From assembly GCF_000786215.1 (NCBI RefSeq), contig NZ_JROG01000001.1, positions 434,001 to 498,000 of the forward strand: a stretch of DNA of 64,000 bases. Direction: 5' to 3'. This stretch comes from Sphingomonas sp. 35-24ZXX (GTDB lineage Bacteria; Pseudomonadota; Alphaproteobacteria; Sphingomonadales; Sphingomonadaceae). Position numbers and translations under genes: made by a program. Numbering within the stretch: position 1 is the first letter of the stretch; each line of letters opens with the position of its first letter. The notes beneath the pieces were generated by a model that saw only the letters and a program-made list of their open reading frames with translations, did no database searches and had not been told where the DNA came from. Below are positions 18,237-28,038 of this stretch, in pieces.

Positions 18237-19175
18237 TCATTCTGCGGCAGCGGCCTCGACGTCGCCCGATTCCGCAGCCTTGCGGCGCGGTGCGGCACGG
18301 CGCTTGGGCTTCGGCGCTTCGGCCTCGACCTTGTCTTCGCTCGCCACACCGATCGCGGGCGGCAGGATCATCGGATCGAGCGCATTGCTGCCTTCGGCTT
18401 CGGCGGCACGGGGCGGACGTCCGCGACCGCGCAGGGTGCGACGGGGCTGGCTGGCCTGATCGGTTTCACCCGCCGTATCGACAGCGCCAGGTGCAGGTGC
18501 GGGCGCCGGTGCGGGCGCAGCAGCCCGGGGTGCCTGTTCCTGACGATCGCCACGCGGACGGTTCTGGCGGTCCTGGTTCTGCCGATCCTGGCCCGAACGG
18601 TCCTGGTTCTGCCGATCCTGATTGTCTTCACGCGGCCGACGCTCGCGCCGTCCCTCGTTCTGACGGTTGTCGTTCTGGCGGTTGTCGTTCTGGCGACCTT
18701 CGTTGCGCTGCTGACCCTGGCCATTGCCGCGATTGCCGCGGTTGTCGTCCTGATCGTCGCCGTCGTCATCCTGACCGCTGCGGGCGGATGCCTCGTCGGA
18801 CTGGTCCTGCGAATAGTTGCGCTGGCTGGGGCCTGAATTGAAACCGATATCGTCGTCGTCATCGGCATAATCGCTGCCGTTGTCGCGTCCCTGCTCTTCG
18901 CGAGGACGGCGATATTCGTCCTGACGGGCGCGGTTGTCGGCCAGCACGCGGAAATAGTGATCGGCAAATTGCAGATAATATTCGGTGGCCACGCGGTCAC
19001 CGTTCATCTGCGCATCGTGCGCCATTTTCTTGTATTTCTCGAGCATTTGCGTCGCGTTGCCGCGCGCCCGGCTGTCGATCCGGTTGCCCTGATCCATGCC
19101 CCCGCTGCGGCCACTGGGCTGCGGACGGTTATTGCCACGGCCGCGACGACGGCTCGTTCCACGATTGTTGTTCAA
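18237..19175 (-). CDS. DUF4167 domain-containing protein
   Basis: 312 residues from TTG 19175, chosen because AAGGAAG lies 8 bases upstream and the family begins with NNNR; the open frame continues to 19274 without a better site. The conserved N-terminal domain (residues 1-95) includes RRRGRGNNRP and GNATQMLEKYKKMAHDAQ followed by YYLQFADHYFRV. The rest is low complexity: Asp/Asn/Arg/Gln repeats (NDNRQNDNRQ, DRQNQDR), an Ala/Pro tract and a basic-acidic end. The composition resembles RNA- or ribosome-associated disordered proteins. It follows the prfA-prmC genes, as often in alphaproteobacteria. Function is unknown. Confidence 0.85.
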   Translation of the reverse strand: MNNNRGTSRRRGRGNNRPQPSGRSGGMDQGNRIDSRARGNATQMLEKYKKMAHDAQMNGDRVATEYYLQFADHYFRVLADNRARQDEYRRPREEQGRDNGSDYADDDDDIGFNSGPSQRNYSQDQSDEASARSGQDDDGDDQDDNRGNRGNGQGQQRNEGRQNDNRQNDNRQNEGRRERRPREDNQDRQNQDRSGQDRQNQDRQNRPRGDRQEQAPRAAAPAPAPAPAPGAVDTAGETDQASQPRRTLRGRGRPPRAAEAEGSNALDPMILPPAIGVASEDKVEAEAPKPKRRAAPRRKAAESGDVEAAAAE

Positions 19176-19408
19176 CGTTGACGCTTCCTTATCAGTCGCA
19201 AGTTGCCTGCGTGTCCTCTGCGCGTCCGTGCGGCCCGTCGCCCAAAGGCGCGCCGCGCGTCCCAAGCCTTTCATCCGCTTTGAGTGGCCCTATCAAGCTG
19301 CCCGAAATAGATGATTGGGGTTAGCAAGCGTGATGGGCCTAGTGCCTAGCATCACCTCTCTTGCTGAATGGGTGGTAGCGGCTCACCAAGGGCTTGCCAA
19401 GCGAAATA

Positions 19409-20254
19409 TCAGGCCGGGCGCTGCGCACGCAAGATCAGTGCGCGGTCGTGCCCCGCGAGATCCTGTCGGCACTCCACGTCATAGCCGTCCGCCTCTGCCA
19501 GCGCGGTCACATCGAGCCGCTGGGTCGCGCCGATCTCGAAGATCGCCACGCCGCCCGGTGCCAGCAAGGCTGCAAGGGCGGGGATGAGGATGCGGTAATC
19601 ATCCAGCCCGTCTGCACCGGCGAACAGCGCGCCATGGGGTTCGTGCGCATGCACCTGGCGGGCGAGCGCAGCATCGGTTTCGATATAGGGCGGGTTGGCC
19701 AGGACAAGATCGAAGAGGCCGCCGATCCCATCGCACCAGCCGGGCACCCGCCAATCGGCGTGCAGGATGCGCGCGCGATCAGACAGGCCGCAGGACTGGG
19801 CGTTGTCGCGTGCGACGGCGAGGGCGGGCTTGCTCGCATCCACGCCCACGCCGTCTGCCTGTGGCCAGTGCGAAAGCGCGGCCAGCAGCAGCGCGCCCGA
19901 GCCGGTGCCCAGATCCAGGATGCGCGCCGGTGCGTCATCCGGGAACGCGGCGATCGCTGCCTCGATCAATGTCTCGCTGTCGGAGCGGGGGATCAGCACC
20001 GCGGGAGACACGCCCAGCGTCAGCGTCCAGAAATCCTGTCGTCCGGTGATATAGGCGACTGGCTCATGGTTCAGGCGGCGATCGAGCAGCGCGGCAAAGC
20101 CGGACGGCACGTCGTCGCGCATCCGGTGGAGCAGCAACGCGCCGCGATCCGTGCCCAGGGCATCGGCCATCAGCAGTTCGGCATCGAGCCTGGGCGTATC
20201 GGATATTTCGGCAAGTCTATGCGCTGCGTCGCGCAATGCATCTGCGATCGTCAC
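19409..20254 (-). CDS. prmC: Peptide chain release factor N5-glutamine methyltransferase
   Basis: About 281 residues from GTG 20254 (VTIADALRDAAHRLAE); the frame runs on to a TTG at 20311 inside prfA. The SAM-binding motif is ILDLGTGSGALLLA and the catalytic NPPY motif is LANPPYIE, preceded by the helical N-terminal substrate domain. PrmC methylates the glutamine of the GGQ motif in release factors, and its substrate RF1 is encoded directly upstream in the same operon. Confidence 0.9.
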   Translation of the reverse strand: MTIADALRDAAHRLAEISDTPRLDAELLMADALGTDRGALLLHRMRDDVPSGFAALLDRRLNHEPVAYITGRQDFWTLTLGVSPAVLIPRSDSETLIEAAIAAFPDDAPARILDLGTGSGALLLAALSHWPQADGVGVDASKPALAVARDNAQSCGLSDRARILHADWRVPGWCDGIGGLFDLVLANPPYIETDAALARQVHAHEPHGALFAGADGLDDYRILIPALAALLAPGGVAIFEIGATQRLDVTALAEADGYDVECRQDLAGHDRALILRAQRPA

Positions 20255-20285
20255 GGAAAGGCTGACGGACGCGAGACCGGTGGCC

Positions 20286-21374
20286 TCACCCCGCCATCTC
20301 CATGTTGGCAAGGCGGCTGGCCTGATCCTGCGCGGTGAGCGCGGCGATGAGATCGCCCAGGGCTTCGCCTGCCAGAATTTCCTCGAGCCGGTGCAGCGTC
20401 AGGTTGATGCGGTGGTCGGTCACCCGCCCTTGCGGGAAGTTGTAGGTGCGGATGCGTTCGGACCTGTCGCCCGATCCGACCATCGACTTGCGCGCATCGG
20501 CCTCGGCACTCGCGGCCTTGCTGCGCTCCAGCTCATACAGGCGCGCACCCAGAACCTTCAGGGCCTTGGCCTTGTTCTTGTGCTGCGACTTTTCATCCTG
20601 CTGGGTCACGACCAGCCCGGAGGGCAGGTGGGTGATCCGGACGGCGCTGTCGGTGGTGTTGACGTGCTGGCCGCCCGATCCCGATGCGCGATAGACATCA
20701 ATGCGCAGATCGTTGTCGTTGATCTGCACGTCGACCTCTTCGGGCTCGGGCAACACCGCGACGGTCGCGGCAGAGGTGTGGATCCGCCCGCCGCTTTCGG
20801 TCTCGGGAATGCGCTGGACGCGGTGAACGCCGCTTTCATATTTCAGCTTGGCAAAAACGCCCGCACCGTTGACCGAGGCGATCACTTCCTTGAAGCCACC
20901 GACATCCGATGCGCTGGCGGACATGATCTCGATCTTCCAGCCCTGTTCCTCGGCGAACCGGGTGTACATGCGCAGCAGATCGCCCGCGAACAGCGCGGCT
21001 TCATCGCCGCCGGTCCCTGCACGGATTTCGAGCATCGCAGGGCGCATGTCGGCGCTGTCGCGGGGCAGCAGCTTGAGCGCGAGCGTCTTTTCCGCTGTCG
21101 GCAGCCGTTCACGGATCGTGGCGGACTCGCTCACCGCCAGTGCAACGATCTCGGGGTCGGACGCAGTGTCCTCCATCAGCCCTTCAAGGACTTCCAGCTC
21201 GGCACGCAGGCGGCGCACTTCGGCTGCGGCACGCGCAACCGGTTCCAGCTCGGCATAATCCTTCGCCATCTGGACGAATTCTTCGCCGTCCAGCGTGCCC
21301 GACGACATGCGCGCTTGGATCTTGCCAAACCGCGCCTCGATCTGCGCAATGCGTTCACCGGAAATCCGGGTCAT
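20286..21374 (-). CDS. prfA: Peptide chain release factor 1
   Basis: 362 residues, normal length. The GGQ peptidyl-tRNA hydrolysis motif is at 234-236 ([14 protein letters not shown]). The stop-codon recognition tripeptide region reads [15 protein letters not shown], with PET at 190-192, the RF1-type P-x-T. RF1 reads UAA and UAG. It lies 67 bases downstream of hisS and overlaps the upstream extension of prmC, giving a hisS-prfA-prmC order. Confidence 0.95.
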   Translation of the reverse strand: MTRISGERIAQIEARFGKIQARMSSGTLDGEEFVQMAKDYAELEPVARAAAEVRRLRAELEVLEGLMEDTASDPEIVALAVSESATIRERLPTAEKTLALKLLPRDSADMRPAMLEIRAGTGGDEAALFAGDLLRMYTRFAEEQGWKIEIMSASASDVGGFKEVIASVNGAGVFAKLKYESGVHRVQRIPETESGGRIHTSAATVAVLPEPEEVDVQINDNDLRIDVYRASGSGGQHVNTTDSAVRITHLPSGLVVTQQDEKSQHKNKAKALKVLGARLYELERSKAASAEADARKSMVGSGDRSERIRTYNFPQGRVTDHRINLTLHRLEEILAGEALGDLIAALTAQDQASRLANMEMAG

Positions 21375-21441
21375 CTGTCATTCTCCCCCAACCTGCCGCA
21401 CGTGGCGGGCGAGCAGGCGACTTTCGGCATTCTTACTGACA

Positions 21442-22689
21442 TCATTTGGTTGCAGAAACGTTCAGCACATCTGCAACTTTGGCATGCAGCTCGCTTTCCG
21501 GCGCAGAGCGGATATTGGCTTTGGCAAGTTCACCATCATGCTGGAAGGAAATCAAGACCTTGGCGTTAACCTTCGCCGCCTTGTCGTAGCGCTTGCGCGG
21601 TGATCCGGTGGCAATCATGTCGCACGATATGCCGTGGTTGCGCATACTGGCCTGCGCCGCAGTCGCCTCGGCGAGCGCGCGGTCGTCCTCCAGCGCGATG
21701 ATGACATCCAGACCGCCGGCCAATGCGGTCGCATCGCACAGCATCGCCAGACGCTCGATTCCGGCGGCCCAGCCGACCGCAGGCGTGGCAGGCCCGCCCA
21801 GATTCTCGATCAGCCCGTCATAGCGTCCGCCGCCCAGGACGGTGCCCTGTGCGCCGAGCCGGTCGGTGACGAATTCGAAGGCGGTGTGGCGATAATAGTC
21901 GAGCCCGCGCACCAGCCGGGCGTTGCGGGTCCACGCGACGCCAGCGGCATCCAGCCCATTTGTCACTTTCGCGAAGAACGCGCCGGCTTCCTCGGTCAGA
22001 TACGCATCGATATCGGGCGCGGCATCGGCAATCGGGCGGTCCTGTGCCTCCTTGCTGTCGAGGATGCGCAACGGGTTGCGCTCCAGCCGATCCTGCGACT
22101 CTTTCGAAAGATCGCCCTTATGCGCCTGAAAATGCGCGATGAGTGCGGTGCGCCAGGCATCGCGGCTGGCCGCATCGCCCAACGTGTTGAGCTGCAGCGT
22201 CACGCCTTCGGTGATCCCCAGCTCGCGCAGAATCTGGTCTGCCATCACCAGCAGTTCGACATCGGCCTCCGGTTCGGCCGCACCGATGATCTCGGCATCG
22301 ATCTGATGGAACTGGCGATAGCGGCCCTTTTGCGGGCGCTCGTAGCGGAACAGCGGGCCGTGCGTGGCCAGCTTGAGCGGCGCATATTGCTGCCAGCCGT
22401 TGGTCAGATAGGCGCGGGCGAGGCCGGCGGTGAATTCGGGCCGCAAGGTTAGCGAATCGCCGCTGCGGTCATCGAACGAGTACATTTCCTTGGACACCAC
22501 ATCGGTGGTTTCACCCAGCGACCGGGCGAACACGGCTGTAGCCTCGAACACCGGCATTTCGACCCGGCGGAAATTGTAGAGGCGGCGCACCCGGTCGAAC
22601 GTGTCGACGACATGGCCGAACCGCTCCTGATCTTCGCCAAAGATGTCCTGTGTGCCGCGGATCGCGCCCGGTGTGTTGATCTTGCCCAT
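21442..22689 (-). CDS. hisS: Histidyl-tRNA synthetase
   Basis: 415 residues. It is a class II synthetase: motif 1 region [22 protein letters not shown], motif 2 [18 protein letters not shown], the histidine-specific [15 protein letters not shown] and motif 3 GGGRYDGL...GWAAGIERL. The C-terminal anticodon-binding domain is shorter and has the alphaproteobacterial form, ending [10 protein letters not shown]. The first gene of the hisS-prfA-prmC string, it is divergent from the M61 peptidase. Confidence 0.95.
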   Translation of the reverse strand: MGKINTPGAIRGTQDIFGEDQERFGHVVDTFDRVRRLYNFRRVEMPVFEATAVFARSLGETTDVVSKEMYSFDDRSGDSLTLRPEFTAGLARAYLTNGWQQYAPLKLATHGPLFRYERPQKGRYRQFHQIDAEIIGAAEPEADVELLVMADQILRELGITEGVTLQLNTLGDAASRDAWRTALIAHFQAHKGDLSKESQDRLERNPLRILDSKEAQDRPIADAAPDIDAYLTEEAGAFFAKVTNGLDAAGVAWTRNARLVRGLDYYRHTAFEFVTDRLGAQGTVLGGGRYDGLIENLGGPATPAVGWAAGIERLAMLCDATALAGGLDVIIALEDDRALAEATAAQASMRNHGISCDMIATGSPRKRYDKAAKVNAKVLISFQHDGELAKANIRSAPESELHAKVADVLNVSATK

Positions 22690-22799
22690 GATCCGCCGCC
22701 ATTAGCGCCTTTTTCGGGTGACGCCAAACAGCCGGGTACTTTTTTTTGAAGCAGGCGGTTAGGGTGGCGAAACCAGCATATTCAAAGGGGCCTGCTACC

Positions 22800-24728
22800 T
22801 TGCGTCACTTCCTCTCCACCGCATGCCTTGCGGTCGCCCTCATGACAGTACCCGCGCTTGCCCAGAACAGCGCGCCGCAGCCTCAGCCGGTGGTCGATAT
22901 CGTGCCCGCAGCGCGCGACATCGCGTTTCCCGGCGTGATGACTTTGGAAGTCGACGCCACCGACGTCGACCGCGCGATTTTTGCGATGAAGCAGACGATT
23001 CCCGTGCCGGACGATGCGCGGGCCAGCGGGCGGTTCACCTTGCTCTACCCGCAATGGCTGCCGGGCAATCACGCGCCGCGCGGCGAGATCGAGAAGCTGG
23101 TGGGGCTGACCTTTTCTGCGGGCGGCAAGCCGCTCGTCTGGCAGCGCGATTCGCTCGATGTGAACGCCTTTCACGTCAGCGTGCCCCAGGGCGCACGCGA
23201 GATCGTCGCCAACTTCCAGTTCGTCAGTCCGACCGCCTCGAACCAGGGCCGGGTGGTGGTGGCCCCCAGCATGATGAACCTGCGCTGGAACAACGTCGCG
23301 CTGTATCCCGCGGGCTATTTTGCACGCAATATCCCGGTCGATGCGATCGTCACCTGGCCCACCGGGTGGCAGGCGGGCAGCGCGATGCGGCCCAAGCGCA
23401 CCACGGGAAGCAAGGTCGCCTATGAGCGCGTCGATTTCGATACACTGGTCGACAGCCCGATGTTTGCAGGCGCGCATTTCAAGAGTTGGCCGCTTTCGGA
23501 CAAGGTGACGCTCAATGTCGTCGCCGACGAGGCCCAGTTCCTCGCCGCCACGCCCGAGCAGATCGACGCGCACAGGAAGCTGGTGGCCGAGGCTGAGCAT
23601 CTGTTCGGCGTGCGCCATTATGACCGCTATGATTTCCTGCTGGCACTGTCCGACGAGCTGACCGGTATCGGCATCGAACATCATCGCAGCAGCGAGAACG
23701 GCGTGGGCACCGGCTATTTCACCGAATGGGCCAAGGGGCCAGGGTCGCGCAACCTGCTGCCGCACGAGATGACGCACAGCTGGAACGGCAAGCACCGCCG
23801 TCCGCAGGGTATCTGGGCGCCCGATTTCCGGCAGCCCAGCCGCGATGACCTGCTGTGGGTGTATGAAGGTCAGACCCAGTTCTGGGGCTATGTGCTGGGC
23901 GCGCGCTCGGGACTGTTCACCTATCAGGAAACGCTGGACGCCTTTGCCAACATCGCCGCCGGGCTCGACGCGCGCGCCGGGCGCAACTGGCGGCCGCTGA
24001 TCGATACCGCGCACGACCCGATCATTGCCGCTCGGCGCCCCAAGGCCTGGGCGAGCTATCAGCGCAGCGAGGATTATTACAACGAAGGCATGATGGTGTG
24101 GCTGGAGGCCGACCAGATCATCCGCCGCGAATCGGGCAATGCCAGATCGCTGCAGGATTTCGCGCGCAGCTTCTTCGGCGGGCGCGAGGGCGACTGGGGC
24201 GTGGTGACCTATGAGCTGGCAGATGTCGTGGCCGCACTCAACGCGGTGCAGCCTTATGACTGGCAGGGCTTCCTGCAGCGCCGGGTGTACGAGATCACCC
24301 CCGAATCCCCCAAGCAGGGATTCGCGCTGGGTGGTTATGAACTGGTCTATGTCAGCGAGCCCAGCGCCTATATCCGTTCGGGCGAGGCGGCATCGGGCAG
24401 CACGGATCTGAGCCATTCGATCGGCCTGATCGTCGCCAAGGACGGCAAGATCAACCAGGTGATGTGGGGCAGCCCGGCATTCGCGGCGAGCATGACCGTG
24501 GGCGATCAGATCACCGGGATAGATGGCAGGGATTATTCCGCTGAGGCGTTGAAGACTGCGGTTGCGGCCACCGCGACGACCGGCAAGGTCGAGCTGCTGA
24601 TCAAGCGCGGCAAAAGATACCGTGAAACCGCACTTTCCTATAAGGGCGGGTTGCGCTATCCGGCGCTCCGCAAGACGGGGCAGGGCGAAACGGGCCTTGA
24701 CCGGCTGCTTGCGCCGCAAACCCGCTGA
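22800..24728 (+). CDS. M61-family metallopeptidase with PDZ domain
   Basis: 642 residues from TTG 22800, supported by AAAGGGG ending 9 bases upstream and by a clean signal peptide (RHFLSTACLAVALMTVPALAQ). An in-frame TTG at 22746 would add 18 residues without a ribosome site. The zinc site HEMTH is at 322-326, within LLPHEMTHSWNGKHRRP, typical of glycyl aminopeptidase-like M61 enzymes. A C-terminal PDZ segment (VGDQITGIDGRDYSAEALK, about 565-600) follows. It is probably periplasmic. Substrate is unknown. Confidence 0.9.
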   Translation: MRHFLSTACLAVALMTVPALAQNSAPQPQPVVDIVPAARDIAFPGVMTLEVDATDVDRAIFAMKQTIPVPDDARASGRFTLLYPQWLPGNHAPRGEIEKLVGLTFSAGGKPLVWQRDSLDVNAFHVSVPQGAREIVANFQFVSPTASNQGRVVVAPSMMNLRWNNVALYPAGYFARNIPVDAIVTWPTGWQAGSAMRPKRTTGSKVAYERVDFDTLVDSPMFAGAHFKSWPLSDKVTLNVVADEAQFLAATPEQIDAHRKLVAEAEHLFGVRHYDRYDFLLALSDELTGIGIEHHRSSENGVGTGYFTEWAKGPGSRNLLPHEMTHSWNGKHRRPQGIWAPDFRQPSRDDLLWVYEGQTQFWGYVLGARSGLFTYQETLDAFANIAAGLDARAGRNWRPLIDTAHDPIIAARRPKAWASYQRSEDYYNEGMMVWLEADQIIRRESGNARSLQDFARSFFGGREGDWGVVTYELADVVAALNAVQPYDWQGFLQRRVYEITPESPKQGFALGGYELVYVSEPSAYIRSGEAASGSTDLSHSIGLIVAKDGKINQVMWGSPAFAASMTVGDQITGIDGRDYSAEALKTAVAATATTGKVELLIKRGKRYRETALSYKGGLRYPALRKTGQGETGLDRLLAPQTR

Positions 24729-24785
24729 ACGCTGAAGAACGGGCAGGCCGTTCGGCGGCACACCATAATAGAGGCCTTCTTCCTT

Positions 24786-25328
24786 ATGCTTATCAAAGAG
24801 ATTTCGATCGGCAAGAATCCGCCGAACAACGTGAACGTCATCATCGAAGTGCCCACCGGCGGCGAACCGGTGAAGTACGAATTCGACAAGGCTTCGGGCG
24901 CTCTCTTCGTCGACCGCATCCTGCACACGCCGATGCGCTACCCCGCCAACTATGGCTTCATCCCGCACACGCTGTCGCCCGATGGCGATCCGCTCGATGC
25001 GCTGGTGATCGCCCGCTCGCCGTTCATGCCCGGCTCTGTCGTGCGCGCACGGCCGATTGCGGTGCTGAACCTGGAAGACGAGCATGGCGGCGATGAAAAG
25101 GTGGTCTGCGTGCCCGACACCGCGACCTTCCCTTACTACACAGACGTGCGCGAGAAGGACGACATGCCCGACATCGTGTTCGCGCAGATCGAGCACTTCT
25201 TCACGCACTACAAGGATCTGGAAGCTGAAAAGTGGGTCCGCGTGGGCAAGTGGGGCGATGCTGCCGAAGCGCGGCAGATCATCACCGAGGCAATCGAACG
25301 CGCGCAGAACGCCGCCACCGAAGGCTGA
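24786..25328 (+). CDS. ppa: Inorganic pyrophosphatase
   Basis: 180 residues, the usual size of the hexameric family I enzyme. Signature residues include YEFDKASG, RYPANYGFIPHT and DGDPLD (Asp66, Asp68 and Asp71 bind metal), then KDLEAEKW. It hydrolyses pyrophosphate to drive biosynthetic reactions in the cytoplasm. Its stop shares a base with the next start (TGATG at 25326-25330). Confidence 0.97.
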   Translation: MLIKEISIGKNPPNNVNVIIEVPTGGEPVKYEFDKASGALFVDRILHTPMRYPANYGFIPHTLSPDGDPLDALVIARSPFMPGSVVRARPIAVLNLEDEHGGDEKVVCVPDTATFPYYTDVREKDDMPDIVFAQIEHFFTHYKDLEAEKWVRVGKWGDAAEARQIITEAIERAQNAATEG

Positions 25329-25666
25329 TGGGCAAGGGGGCCGCAGCATCTGCAACCGTGCAGCGCCTGGCCGCGCTGATGGTTGCAAGTGCCGCGGCCC
25401 TTGCGCTTTCCGGATGCGCGACCCCCGAGGCGCGCACCCGTTCCGCGTTGGAGAGGACAGGGCTCAGCCGCCCGGTCTCCGCCTGCATGGCGGGGCGCAT
25501 GGTCGACCGCTTGTCGCTGGCGCAACTGCAACGGCTGGGCCGATTGGGTCGGCTGCAGCGGGCCAATGATTTCAGTGAGTTCCTGCGCCTAACCCGCGCT
25601 TTGCGCGACCCTGAAATCCTCGCTGTGGTCAGCTCTTCGGGGCTGGTTTGCGCAGTACGCAACTGA
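25328..25666 (+). CDS. Small lipoprotein, hypothetical
   Basis: 112 residues from ATG 25328, overlapping the ppa stop by one base. A signal peptide with lipobox LSGC (Cys30) shows it is lipidated. The mature part is about 82 residues, Arg/Leu-rich and probably helical (LSLAQLQRLGRLGRLQRANDFSEFLRL), with two further cysteines (in SACMAG and LVCAVRN) that could form a disulfide. No family was recognised. Coupling to ppa suggests co-expression only. Confidence 0.7.
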   Translation: MGKGAAASATVQRLAALMVASAAALALSGCATPEARTRSALERTGLSRPVSACMAGRMVDRLSLAQLQRLGRLGRLQRANDFSEFLRLTRALRDPEILAVVSSSGLVCAVRN

Positions 25667-25683
25667 GTTGCGAAAAAGCGTGC

Positions 25684-25710
25684 CACCCTGCGCGATTGCA
25701 GGGTTTCAAT
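25684..25710 (+). terminator. Probable terminator downstream of ppa and the lipoprotein gene
   Basis: A 7-bp stem ACCCTGC / GCAGGGT around a 6-base loop, followed by TTCAATT. It lies 18 bases after the lipoprotein stop and before sucC. The T-run is weak, so confidence is moderate. Confidence 0.5.
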
Positions 25711-25827
25711 TGCGCCGCGTCTATGCTTTAGCGCCCCTCACAACCGTTCATCGACCGCTTAAACGGCCCGGTGTCGACCGCATGTGAGTCGAACGCCCGG
25801 CCTGCTCAGAAAGGCATGGGATCCTTC

Positions 25828-27027
25828 ATGAACATCCACGAATATCAGGCCAAGGAATTGCTCGCGAAATACGGCATCGGCATCCCCACCGGGCATGCTG
25901 CGCTGACCGTCGAAGAGGCTGTCGCAGGCGCTGAAAAGCTCCCCGGACCGCTCTATGTCGTCAAGGCGCAGATCCACGCCGGCGGCCGCGGCAAGGGCAA
26001 GTTCAAGGAACTGGGCGCCGATGCCAAGGGCGGCGTCCGTCTCGCCAAGTCGATCGACGATGTCCGCAATGACGCCGGTGAAATGCTGGGCAACACCCTG
26101 GTCACCGTACAGACCGGCGATGCCGGCAAGCAGGTCAATCGCCTCTATGTCACCGATGGCGTCGACATCGCTGCCGAATACTATCTCTCGATGCTGGTCG
26201 ATCGCAAGACCGGTCGCGTGGCCATGATCGTCTCGACCGAAGGCGGCATGGACATCGAAACCGTCGCGCACGACACGCCCGAGCGCATCACCACGATCAC
26301 CATCGATCCCGCGCAGGGCTTCATGCCGCACCACGGCCGCGCTGTGGCGTTCGCGCTCAAGCTGACCGGCGACCTCAACAAGCAGGCCGCCAAACTGGCG
26401 AGCCAGCTCTACACCGCGTTCATGGATCTCGACTGCGCGATGCTCGAGATCAACCCGCTGGTGGAAACGAAGGACGGCAAGCTGCTGGTGCTCGACACCA
26501 AGATGAGCTTCGATTCGAATGCGCTCTATCGTCACCCCGATGTCGAAGCGCTGCGCGACGAGACCGAGGAAGACCCGATGGAGGTCGAAGCCTCCAAGTA
26601 CGATCTTGCCTATATCAAGCTCGATGGCGACATCGGCTGCATGGTCAATGGCGCGGGCCTCGCCATGGCGACGATGGACATCATCAAGCTCAACGGCATG
26701 TTCCCCGCCAACTTCCTCGACGTCGGCGGCGGCGCGAGCAAGGAAAAGGTGACCGCTGCGTTCAAGATCATCCTGTCCGATCCGGCGGTGAAGGGCATTC
26801 TGGTCAACATCTTCGGTGGCATCATGAAGTGCGACATCATTGCCGAGGGCATTGTCGCTGCGGCCAAGGAAGTGAACCTCTCGGTGCCTTTGGTCGTGCG
26901 TCTGGAAGGCACCAACGTGCAGCAGGGCAAGGACATTCTGGCGAACAGCGGTCTGCCGATCGTCAGCGCCGACAATCTGGGCGACGCAGCTGAAAAGATC
27001 GTCGCACAGGTCAAGCAGGCGGCTTGA
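25828..27027 (+). CDS. sucC: Succinyl-CoA synthetase beta subunit (ADP-forming)
   Basis: 399 residues from ATG 25828 ([16 protein letters not shown]); the frame extends upstream to 25771 but the family always begins here. The ATP-grasp domain has [15 protein letters not shown], and the CoA-ligase domain has [14 protein letters not shown] and [10 protein letters not shown]. It forms the heterotetramer with SucD in the TCA cycle. Its partner sucD lies 10.6 kb away on the other strand within the mdh-lpdA block, an arrangement unlike the usual sucCD pair. It is preceded by a hairpin and followed by palindromic repeats. Confidence 0.97.
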   Translation: MNIHEYQAKELLAKYGIGIPTGHAALTVEEAVAGAEKLPGPLYVVKAQIHAGGRGKGKFKELGADAKGGVRLAKSIDDVRNDAGEMLGNTLVTVQTGDAGKQVNRLYVTDGVDIAAEYYLSMLVDRKTGRVAMIVSTEGGMDIETVAHDTPERITTITIDPAQGFMPHHGRAVAFALKLTGDLNKQAAKLASQLYTAFMDLDCAMLEINPLVETKDGKLLVLDTKMSFDSNALYRHPDVEALRDETEEDPMEVEASKYDLAYIKLDGDIGCMVNGAGLAMATMDIIKLNGMFPANFLDVGGGASKEKVTAAFKIILSDPAVKGILVNIFGGIMKCDIIAEGIVAAAKEVNLSVPLVVRLEGTNVQQGKDILANSGLPIVSADNLGDAAEKIVAQVKQAA

Positions 27028-27035
27028 TGCTGAGC

Positions 27036-27111
27036 TTATCCTCTCCCTTTACGGGAGAGGATATGGAGACTTGGTGGCTTGTCCGCCTAGTCGGAATTGG
27101 AGAGGGCTAGC
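27036..27111 (-). repeat. CTCTCCC-type palindromic repeat, copy 1 (inverted)
   Basis: It begins with a strong hairpin (ATCCTCTCCC, 5-base loop, GGGAGAGGAT at 27040-27064) that can also terminate sucC. The rest matches, in reverse orientation, the repeat at 27134-27212: both share the CCCTCTCC end, a GACTAGGCG...CGCC inner palindrome, AAGTCT and the terminal GGGAGAGG hairpin. Confidence 0.65.
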
Positions 27112-27133
27112 GGCATCCGCCAATGCTGCGCAC

Positions 27134-27212
27134 TCACCCTCTCCCAGCTTCGACTAGGCGCTTGCAGCGCCAAGTCTGCGCAACCCTCTCCCGTTAAGGG
27201 AGAGGGTGAGGC
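27134..27212 (+). repeat. CTCTCCC-type palindromic repeat, copy 2
   Basis: It runs from CACCCTCTCCCAGCTTCGAC through an inner palindrome (GGCGCTTGCAGCGCC) to ACCCTCTCCCGTTAAGGGAG with the closing arm. It is the head-to-head partner of the copy at 27036-27111, and a third, reversed copy lies at 37500-37655. This is a REP/BIME-like intergenic family. Confidence 0.65.
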
Positions 27213-27229
27213 GGCGGATACACCACCAC

Positions 27230-27267
27230 TTGACGTTTACGTGAACGGAAACTAAATAGCGTTCACG
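27230..27267 (+). promoter_or_regulatory. etfBA promoter with palindromic operator
   Basis: The -35 TTGACG (27230-27235) and -10-like TAAATA (27253-27258) are separated by 17 bases. The spacer region contains the near-palindrome CGTTTACGTGAACG (27234-27247, 12 of 14 self-complementary). A further CGTTCACG at 27260-27267 is the exact complement of CGTGAACG at 27240-27247. A palindrome between -35 and -10 is typical of MerR-type regulators, and the words resemble my recollection of the proteobacterial LiuR consensus for branched-chain and fatty-acid catabolism genes. Regulator identity is inference. Confidence 0.5.
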
Positions 27268-27288
27268 ATCATTAGGGAAGGAAGCGCC

Positions 27289-28038
27289 ATGAAGATCCTC
27301 GTGCCCGTGAAACGGGTCATCGACTATAACGTGAAGCCTCGCGTGAAGGCGGATGGAACCGGGGTTGACCTGGCCAACGTCAAGATGAGCATGAACCCGT
27401 TCGACGAGATCGCGGTGGAAGAAGCGCTGCGGATCAAGGAAGCCGGCAAGGCGGACGAGGTCGTCGTTGTTTCGGTCGGACCTGCCAAGGCCCAGGAAAC
27501 GCTGCGCACCGCGCTCGCCATGGGCGCCGATCGCGCGATCCTCATCGAAACCGACGAAACCGTCGAACCGCTGGCCGTTGCCAAGCTGCTCGCCAAGGTG
27601 GCTGCCGACGAGAACCCCGGCCTGATCCTGCTGGGCAAGCAGGCGATCGATGACGACAGCAACCAGACCGGCCAGATGCTGGCCGCGCTGCTCGGCTGGG
27701 GCCAGGCAACGTTCGCCAACACCGTGGCTGTCGAAGGCGATGCCATCACCGTCGCGCGCGAAATCGATGGTGGCCTGCAGACCGTCACGATCAAGACACC
27801 CGCGATCGTCACCACCGATCTTCGCCTCAACGAGCCGCGCTATGCTTCGCTGCCCAACATCATGAAGGCAAAGAAGAAGCCGCTCGATGTGAAAACCCCG
27901 GGTGACTATGGTGTGGACATCGCGCCGCGCCTGACCACGCTGAAGGTCACCGAGCCGCCGGTGCGCAGCGCCGGGATCAAGGTGGCAGATGTCGACGCAC
28001 TGGTCGGCAAGCTCAAGGAAATGGGAGTTGGCGCATGA
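27289..28038 (+). CDS. etfB: Electron transfer flavoprotein beta subunit
   Basis: 249 residues. It has the FixA/EtfB opening [19 protein letters not shown], the [17 protein letters not shown] motif, the AMP-binding [15 protein letters not shown] segment and the family signature near [19 protein letters not shown]. It accepts electrons from acyl-CoA and other dehydrogenases together with EtfA and passes them to ETF-ubiquinone oxidoreductase. It overlaps etfA by ATGA at 28035. Confidence 0.97.
   Translation: MKILVPVKRVIDYNVKPRVKADGTGVDLANVKMSMNPFDEIAVEEALRIKEAGKADEVVVVSVGPAKAQETLRTALAMGADRAILIETDETVEPLAVAKLLAKVAADENPGLILLGKQAIDDDSNQTGQMLAALLGWGQATFANTVAVEGDAITVAREIDGGLQTVTIKTPAIVTTDLRLNEPRYASLPNIMKAKKKPLDVKTPGDYGVDIAPRLTTLKVTEPPVRSAGIKVADVDALVGKLKEMGVGA

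Noticed and set aside
18541-18760. Apparent short tandem repeats resembling a CRISPR array
   Set aside because: They encode the Asn/Asp/Arg/Gln low-complexity tract of the DUF4167 protein. There are no regular spacers and no cas genes.
22782-25388. An 868-codon minus-strand frame
   Set aside because: It is antisense to the M61 peptidase and ppa, both with catalytic motifs; the composition is non-protein-like.
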